A DNA stretch of 64,000 bases, from assembly GCA_966250015.1 (NCBI GenBank), contig CBINFS010000013.1, forward strand, positions 1-64,000, read 5' to 3'. The notes beneath the pieces were generated by a model that saw nothing but the letters and a program-made list of their open reading frames with translations, searched no databases and was not told the DNA's origin. The position numbers and the translations under genes are program-made. The DNA comes from CBINFS01 sp966250015 (GTDB lineage: Bacteria > Bacteroidota > Rhodothermia > Rhodothermales > DASSAV01). This document shows, one piece after another, positions 53,750 to 62,074 of the stretch (position 1 is its first letter; each line of letters begins with the position of its first letter).

Positions 53750-54952
53750 ATGAAGGTACACCTCGTTTTTCCGGTATTACCGCCCATTCTGGACGGCATT
53801 GGCGATTACACGAGCCGCCTGGCAGGCAGCCTGGCGGAGCACACCAGTGTGACTATCCTTACCGGGCAGGGGCCTTTTGATCCCATTGAAGGTGTACGGA
53901 TAGTGCAGGCTTTCTCGATGGACGCGCCGCTCGCTCTGCACCGGCTACACGATCAAATTGTGCAGGATGCGCCGGACTGGTTGATTGTGCAGTACAACCC
54001 GTTCAGCTATGGCCGCTGGGGGTTCAATCCGGCGTTACCGGCCATGCTTCAAAAGTTGAGGAAAACGGCGGCGGGGACACGCATTGCGCTCATGGTCCAT
54101 GAGCCGTTCATGCCCGTTGAATCCGTCCGGATGGCGGTGATGACGACCTGGCAACGCTGGCAGCTGTGGAGACTCGGGCACGGTGCCGACCTGGTTTTCT
54201 TCGCTATCGAGCCGTGGGTCGAACGCTTTCGCGCCTGGTTTGCCGATAAGCCTGTTTTTCACCTGCCGGTGAGCTCCAATATTCCTCATGTACCCATTAC
54301 TCGAAACGAGGCGAGGCGCCGGATTGGTGTTGACGAAGACACTTTTGTGCTGGGCGTCTTCGGCAGCGCCCATCCTTCACGATTGCTCAATTTTATAAAG
54401 ACGGCTTCAGAAGCAGTAAGGGCAATCCGCGAGCGAATGTGCCTGCTTTATATCGGGCCGGCGGGAAACCGCGTCAGGGAAATATTAGGCGACATTCGAG
54501 TGTTTGATGCCGGTCCGCTTCCTCCTGAGGATGTGTCGAAGCACTTTGCTGCTATGGATCTTTATCTGGCGCCGTTTCGAAAGGGGGTTTCTACACGGCG
54601 GGGCTCATTTATGGTAGGTCTTCAACACGAGATTGCGACGGTCAGCACGTACGGGATCCAGACCGACGCTGAGCTTTATGACCAGCACGGTAAGGCATTT
54701 TTGCTCTCGGCATTTAATGATGAGGCCGGATTCAGGCAAAACGTGCTGGAACTGGTAGAAGACGCTCGACGTCGCAATCAAATAGCCGCAAATGGCCAGG
54801 ATTACTTCAATACCCGGTTCAGTTGGGAATGTGTGACGGATTCACTATTGAGGCGAATGGCGGAAGTGGACGGAAAATCATTCGGGGTTTCCTCCTTGTC
54901 CGGCTCTGAACGTGTAAGCGCGGATTCCATTAGCCAACGGTCGATCGTATAG
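53750..54952 (+). CDS. GT-B glycosyltransferase, divergent
   Basis: A 400-residue protein from ATG 53750 (a GTG just before it, at 53747, is in frame). MKVHLVFPVLPPILDGIGDYTSRL is a GT-B N-terminal strand with a GIGDY nucleotide loop. The C-terminal domain starts at FVLGVFGSAHPSRLLNF and continues with LLYIGPAGNRV. The E-x7-E motif of GT4 is not conserved: the corresponding stretch reads LAPFRKGVSTRRGSFMVGLQHE. Similar divergence is seen in some polysaccharide-locus transferases. The reaction cannot be named. Confidence 0.75.
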   Translation: MKVHLVFPVLPPILDGIGDYTSRLAGSLAEHTSVTILTGQGPFDPIEGVRIVQAFSMDAPLALHRLHDQIVQDAPDWLIVQYNPFSYGRWGFNPALPAMLQKLRKTAAGTRIALMVHEPFMPVESVRMAVMTTWQRWQLWRLGHGADLVFFAIEPWVERFRAWFADKPVFHLPVSSNIPHVPITRNEARRRIGVDEDTFVLGVFGSAHPSRLLNFIKTASEAVRAIRERMCLLYIGPAGNRVREILGDIRVFDAGPLPPEDVSKHFAAMDLYLAPFRKGVSTRRGSFMVGLQHEIATVSTYGIQTDAELYDQHGKAFLLSAFNDEAGFRQNVLELVEDARRRNQIAANGQDYFNTRFSWECVTDSLLRRMAEVDGKSFGVSSLSGSERVSADSISQRSIV

Positions 54953-54956
54953 ACAG

Positions 54957-56378
54957 ATGAGTGTAAGACTCCAGAGCAGTTTACAGGCTGACACGCAGGC
55001 GGTCCTTCTGGCAACCGGAATTACGCTTGTATCGATTGGTCTTTTCGTCTTGCTGGCCTGGGGGCAGCAGGTTCACATCCTATTGTATTTGTATCCGGTT
55101 GCCGTACTGGCCGCAGGAGGATTTTTCTACACGACGCGCCCCAGTCTATACGTGTCGTTCGCTCTGTGGATCTGGTTTCTGACTCCGTTCGTCCGGCGCG
55201 TTCTGGACTACCAGATGGGTGTCCATTCCTCCGTGAGCCTGGTCATGTTGACCCCGTATCTGCTGTCCGCTTATTCCTTCTTCACGTTTCTTCGCTACGG
55301 GAAGTACCTGCGCCTGAGATCTTTTTTTCCCTTCACGCTGGCTATGCTGGGCGTGCTGTACGGTTATGTGATAGGGATCATCAAATCCGGATTTTTCAGC
55401 CCCACCTTTGACTTGCTGGAATGGATGCTTCCAATTCTGTTTGGTTTTCATCTGGCGGTTTACTGGCGAGAGTACCCGGCGCTGCGTGCGATTGTGCGAA
55501 AAACCTTTATCTGGGGTGTGCTGGTGATGGGGACGTACGGATTGATTCAGTACGTCTATCCACCGGCATGGGACATGTTCTGGCTCGTTCAGTCCGGGAT
55601 GACCAGCTCGATGGGGCGTCCGGAGGCATTCAGCTTTCGCGTGTTTAGCACGTTGAATTCGACCGGTCCGTTTGCCATGGTGCTCATGGCCGGCCTGCTT
55701 ATTCTTTTTGACGGGAGCGGGCCTCTCGCCCGGGTGGCCGCTGTACCCGGGTACGTGAGCTTTTTGCTCACGCTCGTTCGTGGCGCGTGGGGCGGATGGG
55801 CGCTCGGCCTCGGATTTCTGATTTTGCGATTGCGGAATCAGCTGCGGATGCGCCTGATTGTGATTCTCGGAGTAGGCATAGTTTTGAGCCTGCCCTTATT
55901 GCTTTATCCGCCGATTGCTCAACGTGTGGGAGGGCGCGTCAACACACTCAGTAGCATTGAGCAAGACAACAGTCTGCGTGCCAGACAGGGATTGTATCGC
56001 AGCGCTACGGGGAGGGCATTGCTGAACCCGATAGGGGAAGGACTCGGCAGCCTGGGCAGAGCGGCCAAACTGAGTGAGGGACAGACCAACACGTTTGACA
56101 GTGGCGTATTGGCCATACCGATGACTCTGGGGTGGCCCGGGACGCTCCTTTACGGATGGGGCCTGTATCTGCTCGTACGAAGCTTGTTTGGTATTCGGGA
56201 AGAGCGAACCGATCAGTTTGCTGTGGTAGCCGCCGGTATTGCCTTGTCTTACATCGTCCTCTTGTTGTTCGCGAATCAGATGCTGGGACTCAAAGGCGTG
56301 ATTGTATGGTCTTTTATCAGCCTTGCAATCATCGCTCAATGGTTCCACGACGACGCAAGGTACAACCCACGGTATTGA
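54957..56378 (+). CDS. O-antigen ligase/Wzy-like polymerase
   Basis: A 473-residue protein with about eleven or twelve membrane helices. The large loop after the mid-protein helices contains RVFSTLNSTGPFAMVL and LTLVRGAWGGWALGLGF, then VGGRVNTLSSIEQDNSLRAR and GRALLNPIGEGLGSLG, the loop pattern of the O-antigen ligase/polymerase (Wzy_C) superfamily; the R and N residues of that loop are typical. It should polymerise repeat units in the periplasm together with the Wzc-like co-polymerase. It starts four bases after the previous stop. Confidence 0.83.
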   Translation: MSVRLQSSLQADTQAVLLATGITLVSIGLFVLLAWGQQVHILLYLYPVAVLAAGGFFYTTRPSLYVSFALWIWFLTPFVRRVLDYQMGVHSSVSLVMLTPYLLSAYSFFTFLRYGKYLRLRSFFPFTLAMLGVLYGYVIGIIKSGFFSPTFDLLEWMLPILFGFHLAVYWREYPALRAIVRKTFIWGVLVMGTYGLIQYVYPPAWDMFWLVQSGMTSSMGRPEAFSFRVFSTLNSTGPFAMVLMAGLLILFDGSGPLARVAAVPGYVSFLLTLVRGAWGGWALGLGFLILRLRNQLRMRLIVILGVGIVLSLPLLLYPPIAQRVGGRVNTLSSIEQDNSLRARQGLYRSATGRALLNPIGEGLGSLGRAAKLSEGQTNTFDSGVLAIPMTLGWPGTLLYGWGLYLLVRSLFGIREERTDQFAVVAAGIALSYIVLLLFANQMLGLKGVIVWSFISLAIIAQWFHDDARYNPRY

Positions 56379-56444
56379 GGGAGGCGTTTTTCGTACGTGC
56401 GAAGACGCCAGGGGAGTTAAGTGAAGCATTTGCGGGTTTGAACC

Positions 56445-57533
56445 TTGAAGATAGCGATATACCATACCACTCTTCCTGAACCGGATCGAAAGCCGGGCGG
56501 GGTTGAAGTGAGCGTCCATCGCCTGGCGAACGAGCTGGCCGTATCGAACGACGTGACCGTGTTCAGCCTGACAAGCTGCCCGGCTGACGCACGGTACCGT
56601 CACGTTCGGCTATTTCCCCGCCATCCCTGGCTATGTCGCAACCGTGCCGCGCGCCTCTTCCTGCTCCCGTTTCTACTGAACGGGTTGTCGTTCACCGAAT
56701 ATGACGTGTTGCATTTACACGGGGATGACTGGTTCTACTTTCGGCGTCAGGTTCCAACCGTGCGGACCATGCACGGCTCCGCTTTGGGCGAGGCACGATC
56801 GGCTACGTCGTGGAAGCGTAGGCTGATCCAATATTGCATTTATCCGTTGGAGCACCTCGCTGCGCGTCTGGCGACCGTCACGATGGCGGTTGGTCCGGCG
56901 ACTGCCAACCTGTACGGGGTGAATCACGTCACTGCTCCCGTTCCGGACCTGCGCCACTGCCATCCGGGTGAAAAAACCGCTCAACCAACCGTCCTGTTTG
57001 TCGGTACGTGGGAAGGAAGGAAACGGGGATCATTTCTGTTCGACGTGTTCACGCGGGAGGTAGTGCGCCGCGTACCCGATGCCGTCCTGTACATGGTTAG
57101 TGACTACTGCCGGGCTGCGCAAAACGTTGAATACGTACGGTTTCCCAGCGACGAAGAGCTGGCTGCGCTTTACCGGAAGGCGTGGGTTTTTGCCTATCCA
57201 AGCACCTATGAAGGATTTGGTCTTTCGTACGTGGAAGCGATGGCCAGCGGAACGGCCGTTCTATGCACTCCGAACGACGGCGCCCGGTACGTTCTGGATG
57301 AAAGCAAATACGGGGTGCTCGCCTCGGATAACGAGTTTGCAGACCAGCTCATTAGCCTGCTGACCCATCCCGAAAAAAGGGTTGAGTTGGAACGGAAAGG
57401 ACCCCTTCGGGCGCGGTTGTTTGCCCCCGAATCCATAGCAGCCCAACACCGCGAGCTGTACCGCGAAGCGATTGCCCTGCGGCATCAAAAGCGTGTTGCC
57501 ATCAAACACCAGGTTTTATCGTCACATGAATGA
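56445..57533 (+). CDS. GT4-family glycosyltransferase, TTG start
   Basis: The 362-residue protein most likely starts at TTG 56445 because MKIAIYHTTLPEPDRKPGGVEVS is a complete GT-B N-terminus and no ATG is nearby. The donor domain shows VLFVGTWEGRKRGSFLFDV and the E-x7-E region STYEGFGLSYVEAMASG. HGDDWFYFRRQVPTVRTMHG belongs to the acceptor side. The next sulfotransferase overlaps its last 8 bases. Confidence 0.85.
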   Translation: MKIAIYHTTLPEPDRKPGGVEVSVHRLANELAVSNDVTVFSLTSCPADARYRHVRLFPRHPWLCRNRAARLFLLPFLLNGLSFTEYDVLHLHGDDWFYFRRQVPTVRTMHGSALGEARSATSWKRRLIQYCIYPLEHLAARLATVTMAVGPATANLYGVNHVTAPVPDLRHCHPGEKTAQPTVLFVGTWEGRKRGSFLFDVFTREVVRRVPDAVLYMVSDYCRAAQNVEYVRFPSDEELAALYRKAWVFAYPSTYEGFGLSYVEAMASGTAVLCTPNDGARYVLDESKYGVLASDNEFADQLISLLTHPEKRVELERKGPLRARLFAPESIAAQHRELYREAIALRHQKRVAIKHQVLSSHE

Positions 57534-58482
57534 TTCGGCCAAAATAAACCTCATCTACATCGCAAGTATCGGTCGTAGTGGATCCACCCTCCTGGAATCC
57601 ATGCTAGGGGCGCATTCTCTCATTGCCACAATGGGTGAGCTGCACATCTGGCCGCATGAGCTCCGACAAAACGGTGTTCGTCCCTGTAGCTGCGGTGAAT
57701 ACGTGCAGACCTGTCCCTTCTGGAGTGAAATGCGCAGAAGGGTGGACCCGCTGAAACAGGAAGGTCCCGGCCTTGATTACTTTCGCGAAAAACACAACGC
57801 AGGCCATACGCTCCGGCTACGAAGGCTGGGGGGCTTCAGGACGGGGAAACCAATGTCCGCCGAAGAAGCGGCAGACATCGAGCGCTACGGAAAGAACAAT
57901 GACGAGGTGTTCAGGGCATTCCTGGACGTTTCCGAGGAAATGCTCGGAGACCGTCCCGAATGGATCGTCGACGCGTCGAAGGATCCGTATCGGCTGTTGT
58001 GGCTACACCTGTCCGGATTGTTCAACATCAAAGTGATCCACCTGGTCAAAAACCCGCGTGCTTTTGTTTACTCGGTAACAAAGGACCTGATCGGAGAGTC
58101 AGGGGGCGTGGCCGCTTCTCGGAGACAATATTTCACGGCGCGGCAATCCGTGGCGTGGTCGATACAAAACCGGTTGTTCTCAAAGTTGGGTGAGGTTGCT
58201 TTTGATTCGGCCAGCTACATGCTGGTCAATTATGAAACGCTCGCCACAGAACCGAAAAAGACGTTTGAGAAGGTGTGCCGGTTGATCGGGTGCGAATATG
58301 AGGAGCAGGCGGTCGACAACTTCCGAAGTGGCAGCGTGCACACCATTGCGGGGAATCCGATGCGGTACGAATCGAAAGGAATCGTACTGGATGAGAAGTG
58401 GAAGATGAAGTTGCCCGCGTCGAGTAGGAAGCTAACCGAAATCCTTACGTCGAGGATTATGACGCGGTATGGATATCATTGA
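57526..58482 (+). CDS. sulfotransferase 4
   Basis: From ATG 57526 (MNDSAKINLIYIASIG) the protein has 318 residues. The 5'-phosphosulfate loop is IASIGRSGSTLLESMLGAH and the 3'-phosphate site IKVIHLVKNPRAFVYSV, with Lys-Asn-Pro replacing the usual Arg-Asp-Pro. Two Cys pairs, RPCSCGEYVQTC, lie between and are common in this bacterial subfamily. WIVDASKDPYRLLWL is the helix that contacts the acceptor. The following sulfotransferase starts 11 bases after its stop. Confidence 0.86.
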   Translation: MNDSAKINLIYIASIGRSGSTLLESMLGAHSLIATMGELHIWPHELRQNGVRPCSCGEYVQTCPFWSEMRRRVDPLKQEGPGLDYFREKHNAGHTLRLRRLGGFRTGKPMSAEEAADIERYGKNNDEVFRAFLDVSEEMLGDRPEWIVDASKDPYRLLWLHLSGLFNIKVIHLVKNPRAFVYSVTKDLIGESGGVAASRRQYFTARQSVAWSIQNRLFSKLGEVAFDSASYMLVNYETLATEPKKTFEKVCRLIGCEYEEQAVDNFRSGSVHTIAGNPMRYESKGIVLDEKWKMKLPASSRKLTEILTSRIMTRYGYH

Positions 58483-58493
58483 TTGTGGTCCGG

Positions 58494-59456
58494 ATGCTTA
58501 AGATTTCGGTCGATAGGATTCAAAATTGGATGTTTGTGACCGGGGTGCCTCGGAGCGGTACGACGTTCGTAGGCCGTGTATTGAGCTGGCCCCTGGAGGT
58601 GGACTACATACACGAGCCATTTAATGCGGCGTGTGGCATGCCGGGCATGAAAGGGCGGTATCGGTACATGCGCCCGAGCCTGGATACTGAAGAGATGAGG
58701 CGAAACCATGCGCTGATACAGCGTCTTTTCAAGTATGACTTCACGCTACGTACGACCCACGACGCAAAGGATTCAGCAACGAGGAAACTGATCAAGCACA
58801 TCGTCGGCAGTCGGGGGCCTTTTTACCTTCGGATGGCCAAACTTAACCCGTTTCACAAGGCGGCCGTCATAAAAGACCCGACGGGATGCCTCATGGCCGA
58901 ATATCTATATCACACTTTCGGCGTAAAACCGGTGATCGTGGTCAGGCATCCCGTTTCGTTGGCCGCAAGTTTGAAGCGACTCGACTGGTGGCCAAGAACG
59001 ATGATGCTGGGACATCAGAAAGCACTCGTCGAGGACTATTTTACAGATGAAGTTGATCTGCTGACGAGAAAATGGCCGGACCGTCTACAGTCGATGGCGG
59101 TGCACTGGCGAGCCATCTATAAGGTGTTGCTTACTCAGGCAAGCCGTCACCCGGATTGGCAGGTCGTCAAAATCGAAGACGTCAGTGCTTCACCCATAGA
59201 AAGGTTCAGGGAGCTATACGATGCGCTTGGCCTCAACTGGTCGAGGTACATTGAGAGCCGTATTCGCTCGCATACAAGCAAGAATGGCCGCGCAGAGGCT
59301 CGTGACGGGAGGGTGCAGGACCTTCAGCGAGACAGTGCTAAAATATTTGAGCTGCGGCGTCAGTCTCTTTCCGTTGAAGAACGCAGAGCCATTTTCGACG
59401 TGGTTAAGGATGTCGCCTTGCAGGTTTATCCGGTAGATAGCTTCGGGCTGGATTGA
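58494..59456 (+). CDS. sulfotransferase 5
   Basis: From ATG 58494 (MLKISVDRIQNW) the protein has 320 residues; a TTG at 58479 is the alternative and would overlap the previous gene. Its 5'-phosphosulfate loop is FVTGVPRSGTTFVGRVLS and the 3'-phosphate site VKPVIVVRHPVSLAASLKRL. KAAVIKDPTGCLMAEYLY supplies the K-D-P turn. It forms a pair with the preceding gene; sequence divergence between the two is high, so they are not a recent duplication and probably sulfate different positions. Confidence 0.86.
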   Translation: MLKISVDRIQNWMFVTGVPRSGTTFVGRVLSWPLEVDYIHEPFNAACGMPGMKGRYRYMRPSLDTEEMRRNHALIQRLFKYDFTLRTTHDAKDSATRKLIKHIVGSRGPFYLRMAKLNPFHKAAVIKDPTGCLMAEYLYHTFGVKPVIVVRHPVSLAASLKRLDWWPRTMMLGHQKALVEDYFTDEVDLLTRKWPDRLQSMAVHWRAIYKVLLTQASRHPDWQVVKIEDVSASPIERFRELYDALGLNWSRYIESRIRSHTSKNGRAEARDGRVQDLQRDSAKIFELRRQSLSVEERRAIFDVVKDVALQVYPVDSFGLD

Positions 59457-59555
59457 GCCGGTCAACCAGGATCCTAAATCAACGGACCGGTGTCAAAATA
59501 GCAGGGCGCTTGCACCATTCAGCTTATCGTTGACTGGAAAGAATCAGGCTCGATC

Positions 59556-60716
59556 GTGGTGAGAATTTCGACGCTACAATGTGGAATGGGTTGGTTCCCT
59601 CAACAAGAAGGGGGGCTTAATCGGGTGTACTATAACCTGACCAGGACTCTGCCCGGGGTAGGCGTCGACGTGTACGGGTTGGTAACAGGTAGAGGACCGA
59701 TTGCTCATCGGCTGAACGGACAGTCGGCGAGCGTGCAGATGGAAACGATTGGCGAAACGACATCTCCGCTCCTCAGACGATGGCGTGGAGCGCGGAGGGT
59801 CGCCAGGTCTGTACTTTCAGAAAAACCCATTTCTCTCGTTGCCTCTCACTTCGCGCTATACACGTTCCCTTTGCTCGACATGATTCGCGAATACCCGGTG
59901 GTCGTTCATTTTCATGGGCCCTGGGCGCTCGAAGGGTCCGTCGAATCGCCTGGTTATGCGGCCAACCGTGTGAAGCATACCATCGAAAAGTCGGTGTACA
60001 ACAGGGCTGACCGGTTTATCGTGCTTTCTGACGCATTCGGGGACGTGTTGCAACGCGCCTATCGTATCCCGGGAGAGAAGATACGTGTCGTACCGGGCGG
60101 CGTTGACGTGAGCTCGTTTCAGACGGACATTACGCGCCGGGAGGCACGTGAACGATTGGGCTGGCCGGTTGACCGCCCCATTTTGCTCTCCGTTCGGCGC
60201 CTGGCCCGACGAATGGGATTGGAGAACCTCATCGCTGCTATCAACGTCGTCCGAAAGACCGTTCCGGACGTCCTGCTATATATCGCCGGAAAGGGACCGC
60301 TCGCATCGGAATTGCAAGAGCAGGTTGAGGAAGCAGGATTGAGCGACCACGTTCGTTTCGCGGGCTTCGTACCGGACGACTTGTTGCCCATTGTCTATCG
60401 GGCGGCTGAACTGTCAATCGTTCCCACCGTAGCGCTGGAGGGGTTTGGACTGATAACCATAGAATCGCTGGCTGCAGGAACGCCGGTTCTCGTTACGCCG
60501 GTTGGGGGCCTACCGGAAGTAATGCGGAAGTTTGCGCCAGATCTCATTCTCCCTGATACCAAAGCACATTCGATAGCGGACTCTTTAACGGCTATACTCA
60601 AAGGAGAAGTGCAGCCGCCTTCCGAAGAGGACTGCCGTGAATACGCACGATCCAGGTACGACCTGACGGTGATCGCCCAGCAAACACGAAACATATACGA
60701 CGAAGTACTGGCATGA
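59556..60716 (+). CDS. GT4-family glycosyltransferase
   Basis: A 386-residue GT-B enzyme starting at GTG 59556 (MVRISTLQCGMGWFPQQEGG). VVHFHGPWALEGSVESPG lies in the acceptor domain; LSVRRLARRMGLENLIAAI and VPTVALEGFGLITIESLAAG are the donor-binding segments, the latter with the E-x7-E pair. It overlaps the next GT gene by the four bases ATGA, a sign of translational coupling. Confidence 0.88.
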   Translation: MVRISTLQCGMGWFPQQEGGLNRVYYNLTRTLPGVGVDVYGLVTGRGPIAHRLNGQSASVQMETIGETTSPLLRRWRGARRVARSVLSEKPISLVASHFALYTFPLLDMIREYPVVVHFHGPWALEGSVESPGYAANRVKHTIEKSVYNRADRFIVLSDAFGDVLQRAYRIPGEKIRVVPGGVDVSSFQTDITRREARERLGWPVDRPILLSVRRLARRMGLENLIAAINVVRKTVPDVLLYIAGKGPLASELQEQVEEAGLSDHVRFAGFVPDDLLPIVYRAAELSIVPTVALEGFGLITIESLAAGTPVLVTPVGGLPEVMRKFAPDLILPDTKAHSIADSLTAILKGEVQPPSEEDCREYARSRYDLTVIAQQTRNIYDEVLA

Positions 60717-61870
60717 AACGACGAATACTATTCATTGATCATGCCGGCGTACTTGGAGGGGGTGAGCTCTCGCTGCTTGACATTGCCCATCACTTCAAGG
60801 ATTCGGGCCACGTCGTGCTTTTTGAAGACGGCCCGTTTCGCACGGAGCTCGAACAAAGAGGGATCAGTGTTGAGATAATCGAAGCGTCCGGCCGGATGCA
60901 AACCGTGACGCGTGGAGGAGGCGTTTGGCAGGATTTACGCGCGACGCCGTCGATGACCCGGCTCATATATAAGGTCACGAAGAGGGCGAAGAACTTCGAC
61001 GTGATCTATACGAATTCGCAGAAGTCGATGGTCGTTGGTGCACTCGCGGGCTTTATGGCGCGAAAACCCGTCATCTGGCATTTACGTGACCTCATGACAG
61101 AGGAACACTTCAGCAATTTGCATCGACGGATTACCACCCTGTTTGGCAACAAGCTCATAACGCGGATCATCGCCAACTCAAAAGCCACCCGGAATGCCTT
61201 CGTCAATAATGGTGGTTTGCCGAAGCACGTGGTAACGATCCACAACGGGATCGATGAAGCCCCCTACGTCAGGGTCCCTACGGTCGATTCCAAAAAAATA
61301 CGTGCCGAGCTGGGCATCAACGGGGAGCCGCTGCTGGGTGTTTTCAGCAGGCTGGCATCGTGGAAAGGGCAGCACGTTTTGCTCGAGGCCGTCAGTAAAA
61401 TCCCGTCAGTGCATGCATTGCTGGTGGGTGATGCCCTGTTCCAGGACGATCAGTTGTACGTTGAAGAATTGCGGCAACAGGTTAAACGGCTTGGTCTTGC
61501 AAATCGGGTTCATTTCCTCGGATTCAGAAAGGACATACCACAGCTTCTTCAGGCCGTAGACATCGTTCTGCATACGTCGGTTGCCCCCGAGCCGTTCGGC
61601 CGTGTCATCGTAGAAGGTATGCTTGCGCGAAAGCCCGTTATCGCCACGAATGCCGGAGGCGCCGCTGAAATCGTACAGGATGGCGTGACGGGCTGTCTGG
61701 TGCCACCGGGTGATTCAAGCGCACTCAGGAAGGCGGTGGTTGAGCTCCTGGAAAAGCCTGATCTGAGAACCTCCATCGCCAAGGCAGGATATGAGTCGGC
61801 TCGATTACACTACACACTTCACGGAATGCTGCAGCGGATTGAGCAAGAGATAGAGTCTGTTAATAGGTAG
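60713..61870 (+). CDS. GT4-family glycosyltransferase
   Basis: A 385-residue GT-B enzyme. ILFIDHAGVLGGGELSLLDI is the N-terminal nucleotide loop; VIWHLRDLM and ANSKATRNAF lie in the acceptor domain; GVFSRLASWKGQHVLLEAV and VAPEPFGRVIVEGMLAR are the donor-binding parts, with the E-x7-E pair. It is the last recognisable gene of the polysaccharide locus, and its start overlaps the upstream stop by four bases. Confidence 0.88.
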   Translation: MKRRILFIDHAGVLGGGELSLLDIAHHFKDSGHVVLFEDGPFRTELEQRGISVEIIEASGRMQTVTRGGGVWQDLRATPSMTRLIYKVTKRAKNFDVIYTNSQKSMVVGALAGFMARKPVIWHLRDLMTEEHFSNLHRRITTLFGNKLITRIIANSKATRNAFVNNGGLPKHVVTIHNGIDEAPYVRVPTVDSKKIRAELGINGEPLLGVFSRLASWKGQHVLLEAVSKIPSVHALLVGDALFQDDQLYVEELRQQVKRLGLANRVHFLGFRKDIPQLLQAVDIVLHTSVAPEPFGRVIVEGMLARKPVIATNAGGAAEIVQDGVTGCLVPPGDSSALRKAVVELLEKPDLRTSIAKAGYESARLHYTLHGMLQRIEQEIESVNR

Positions 61871-61928
61871 TCTGATATATTTTACTGCTTTAGGTAAGAT
61901 TTTTCCGCCGGGGATTTCATTTCTACAT

Positions 61929-61944
61929 GCCGCAGGCGGCTTTT
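61929..61944 (+). terminator. short hairpin with T-run
   Basis: GCCG, a 4-base loop CAGG, CGGC and then TTTT, about 59 bases after the last glycosyltransferase stop codon. The stem is short, so this is only a weak candidate for the end of the polysaccharide operon. Confidence 0.3.
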
Positions 61945-62074
61945 GACGGCCATTGAATCATCCTTTGGGTATCCAGGACATTTTTTTTAAGTGGTCGTCT
62001 ATTTGCATGCCCGTTCGACTGGTATTGGATCCTTTGAACACACCGTTTGTGGTGATGAAGTGGAGGTTTGTTTG

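Noticed and set aside
55896..56603. 235-codon minus-strand frame
   Set aside because: Antisense to the Wzy-like polymerase and the following glycosyltransferase; no domain.
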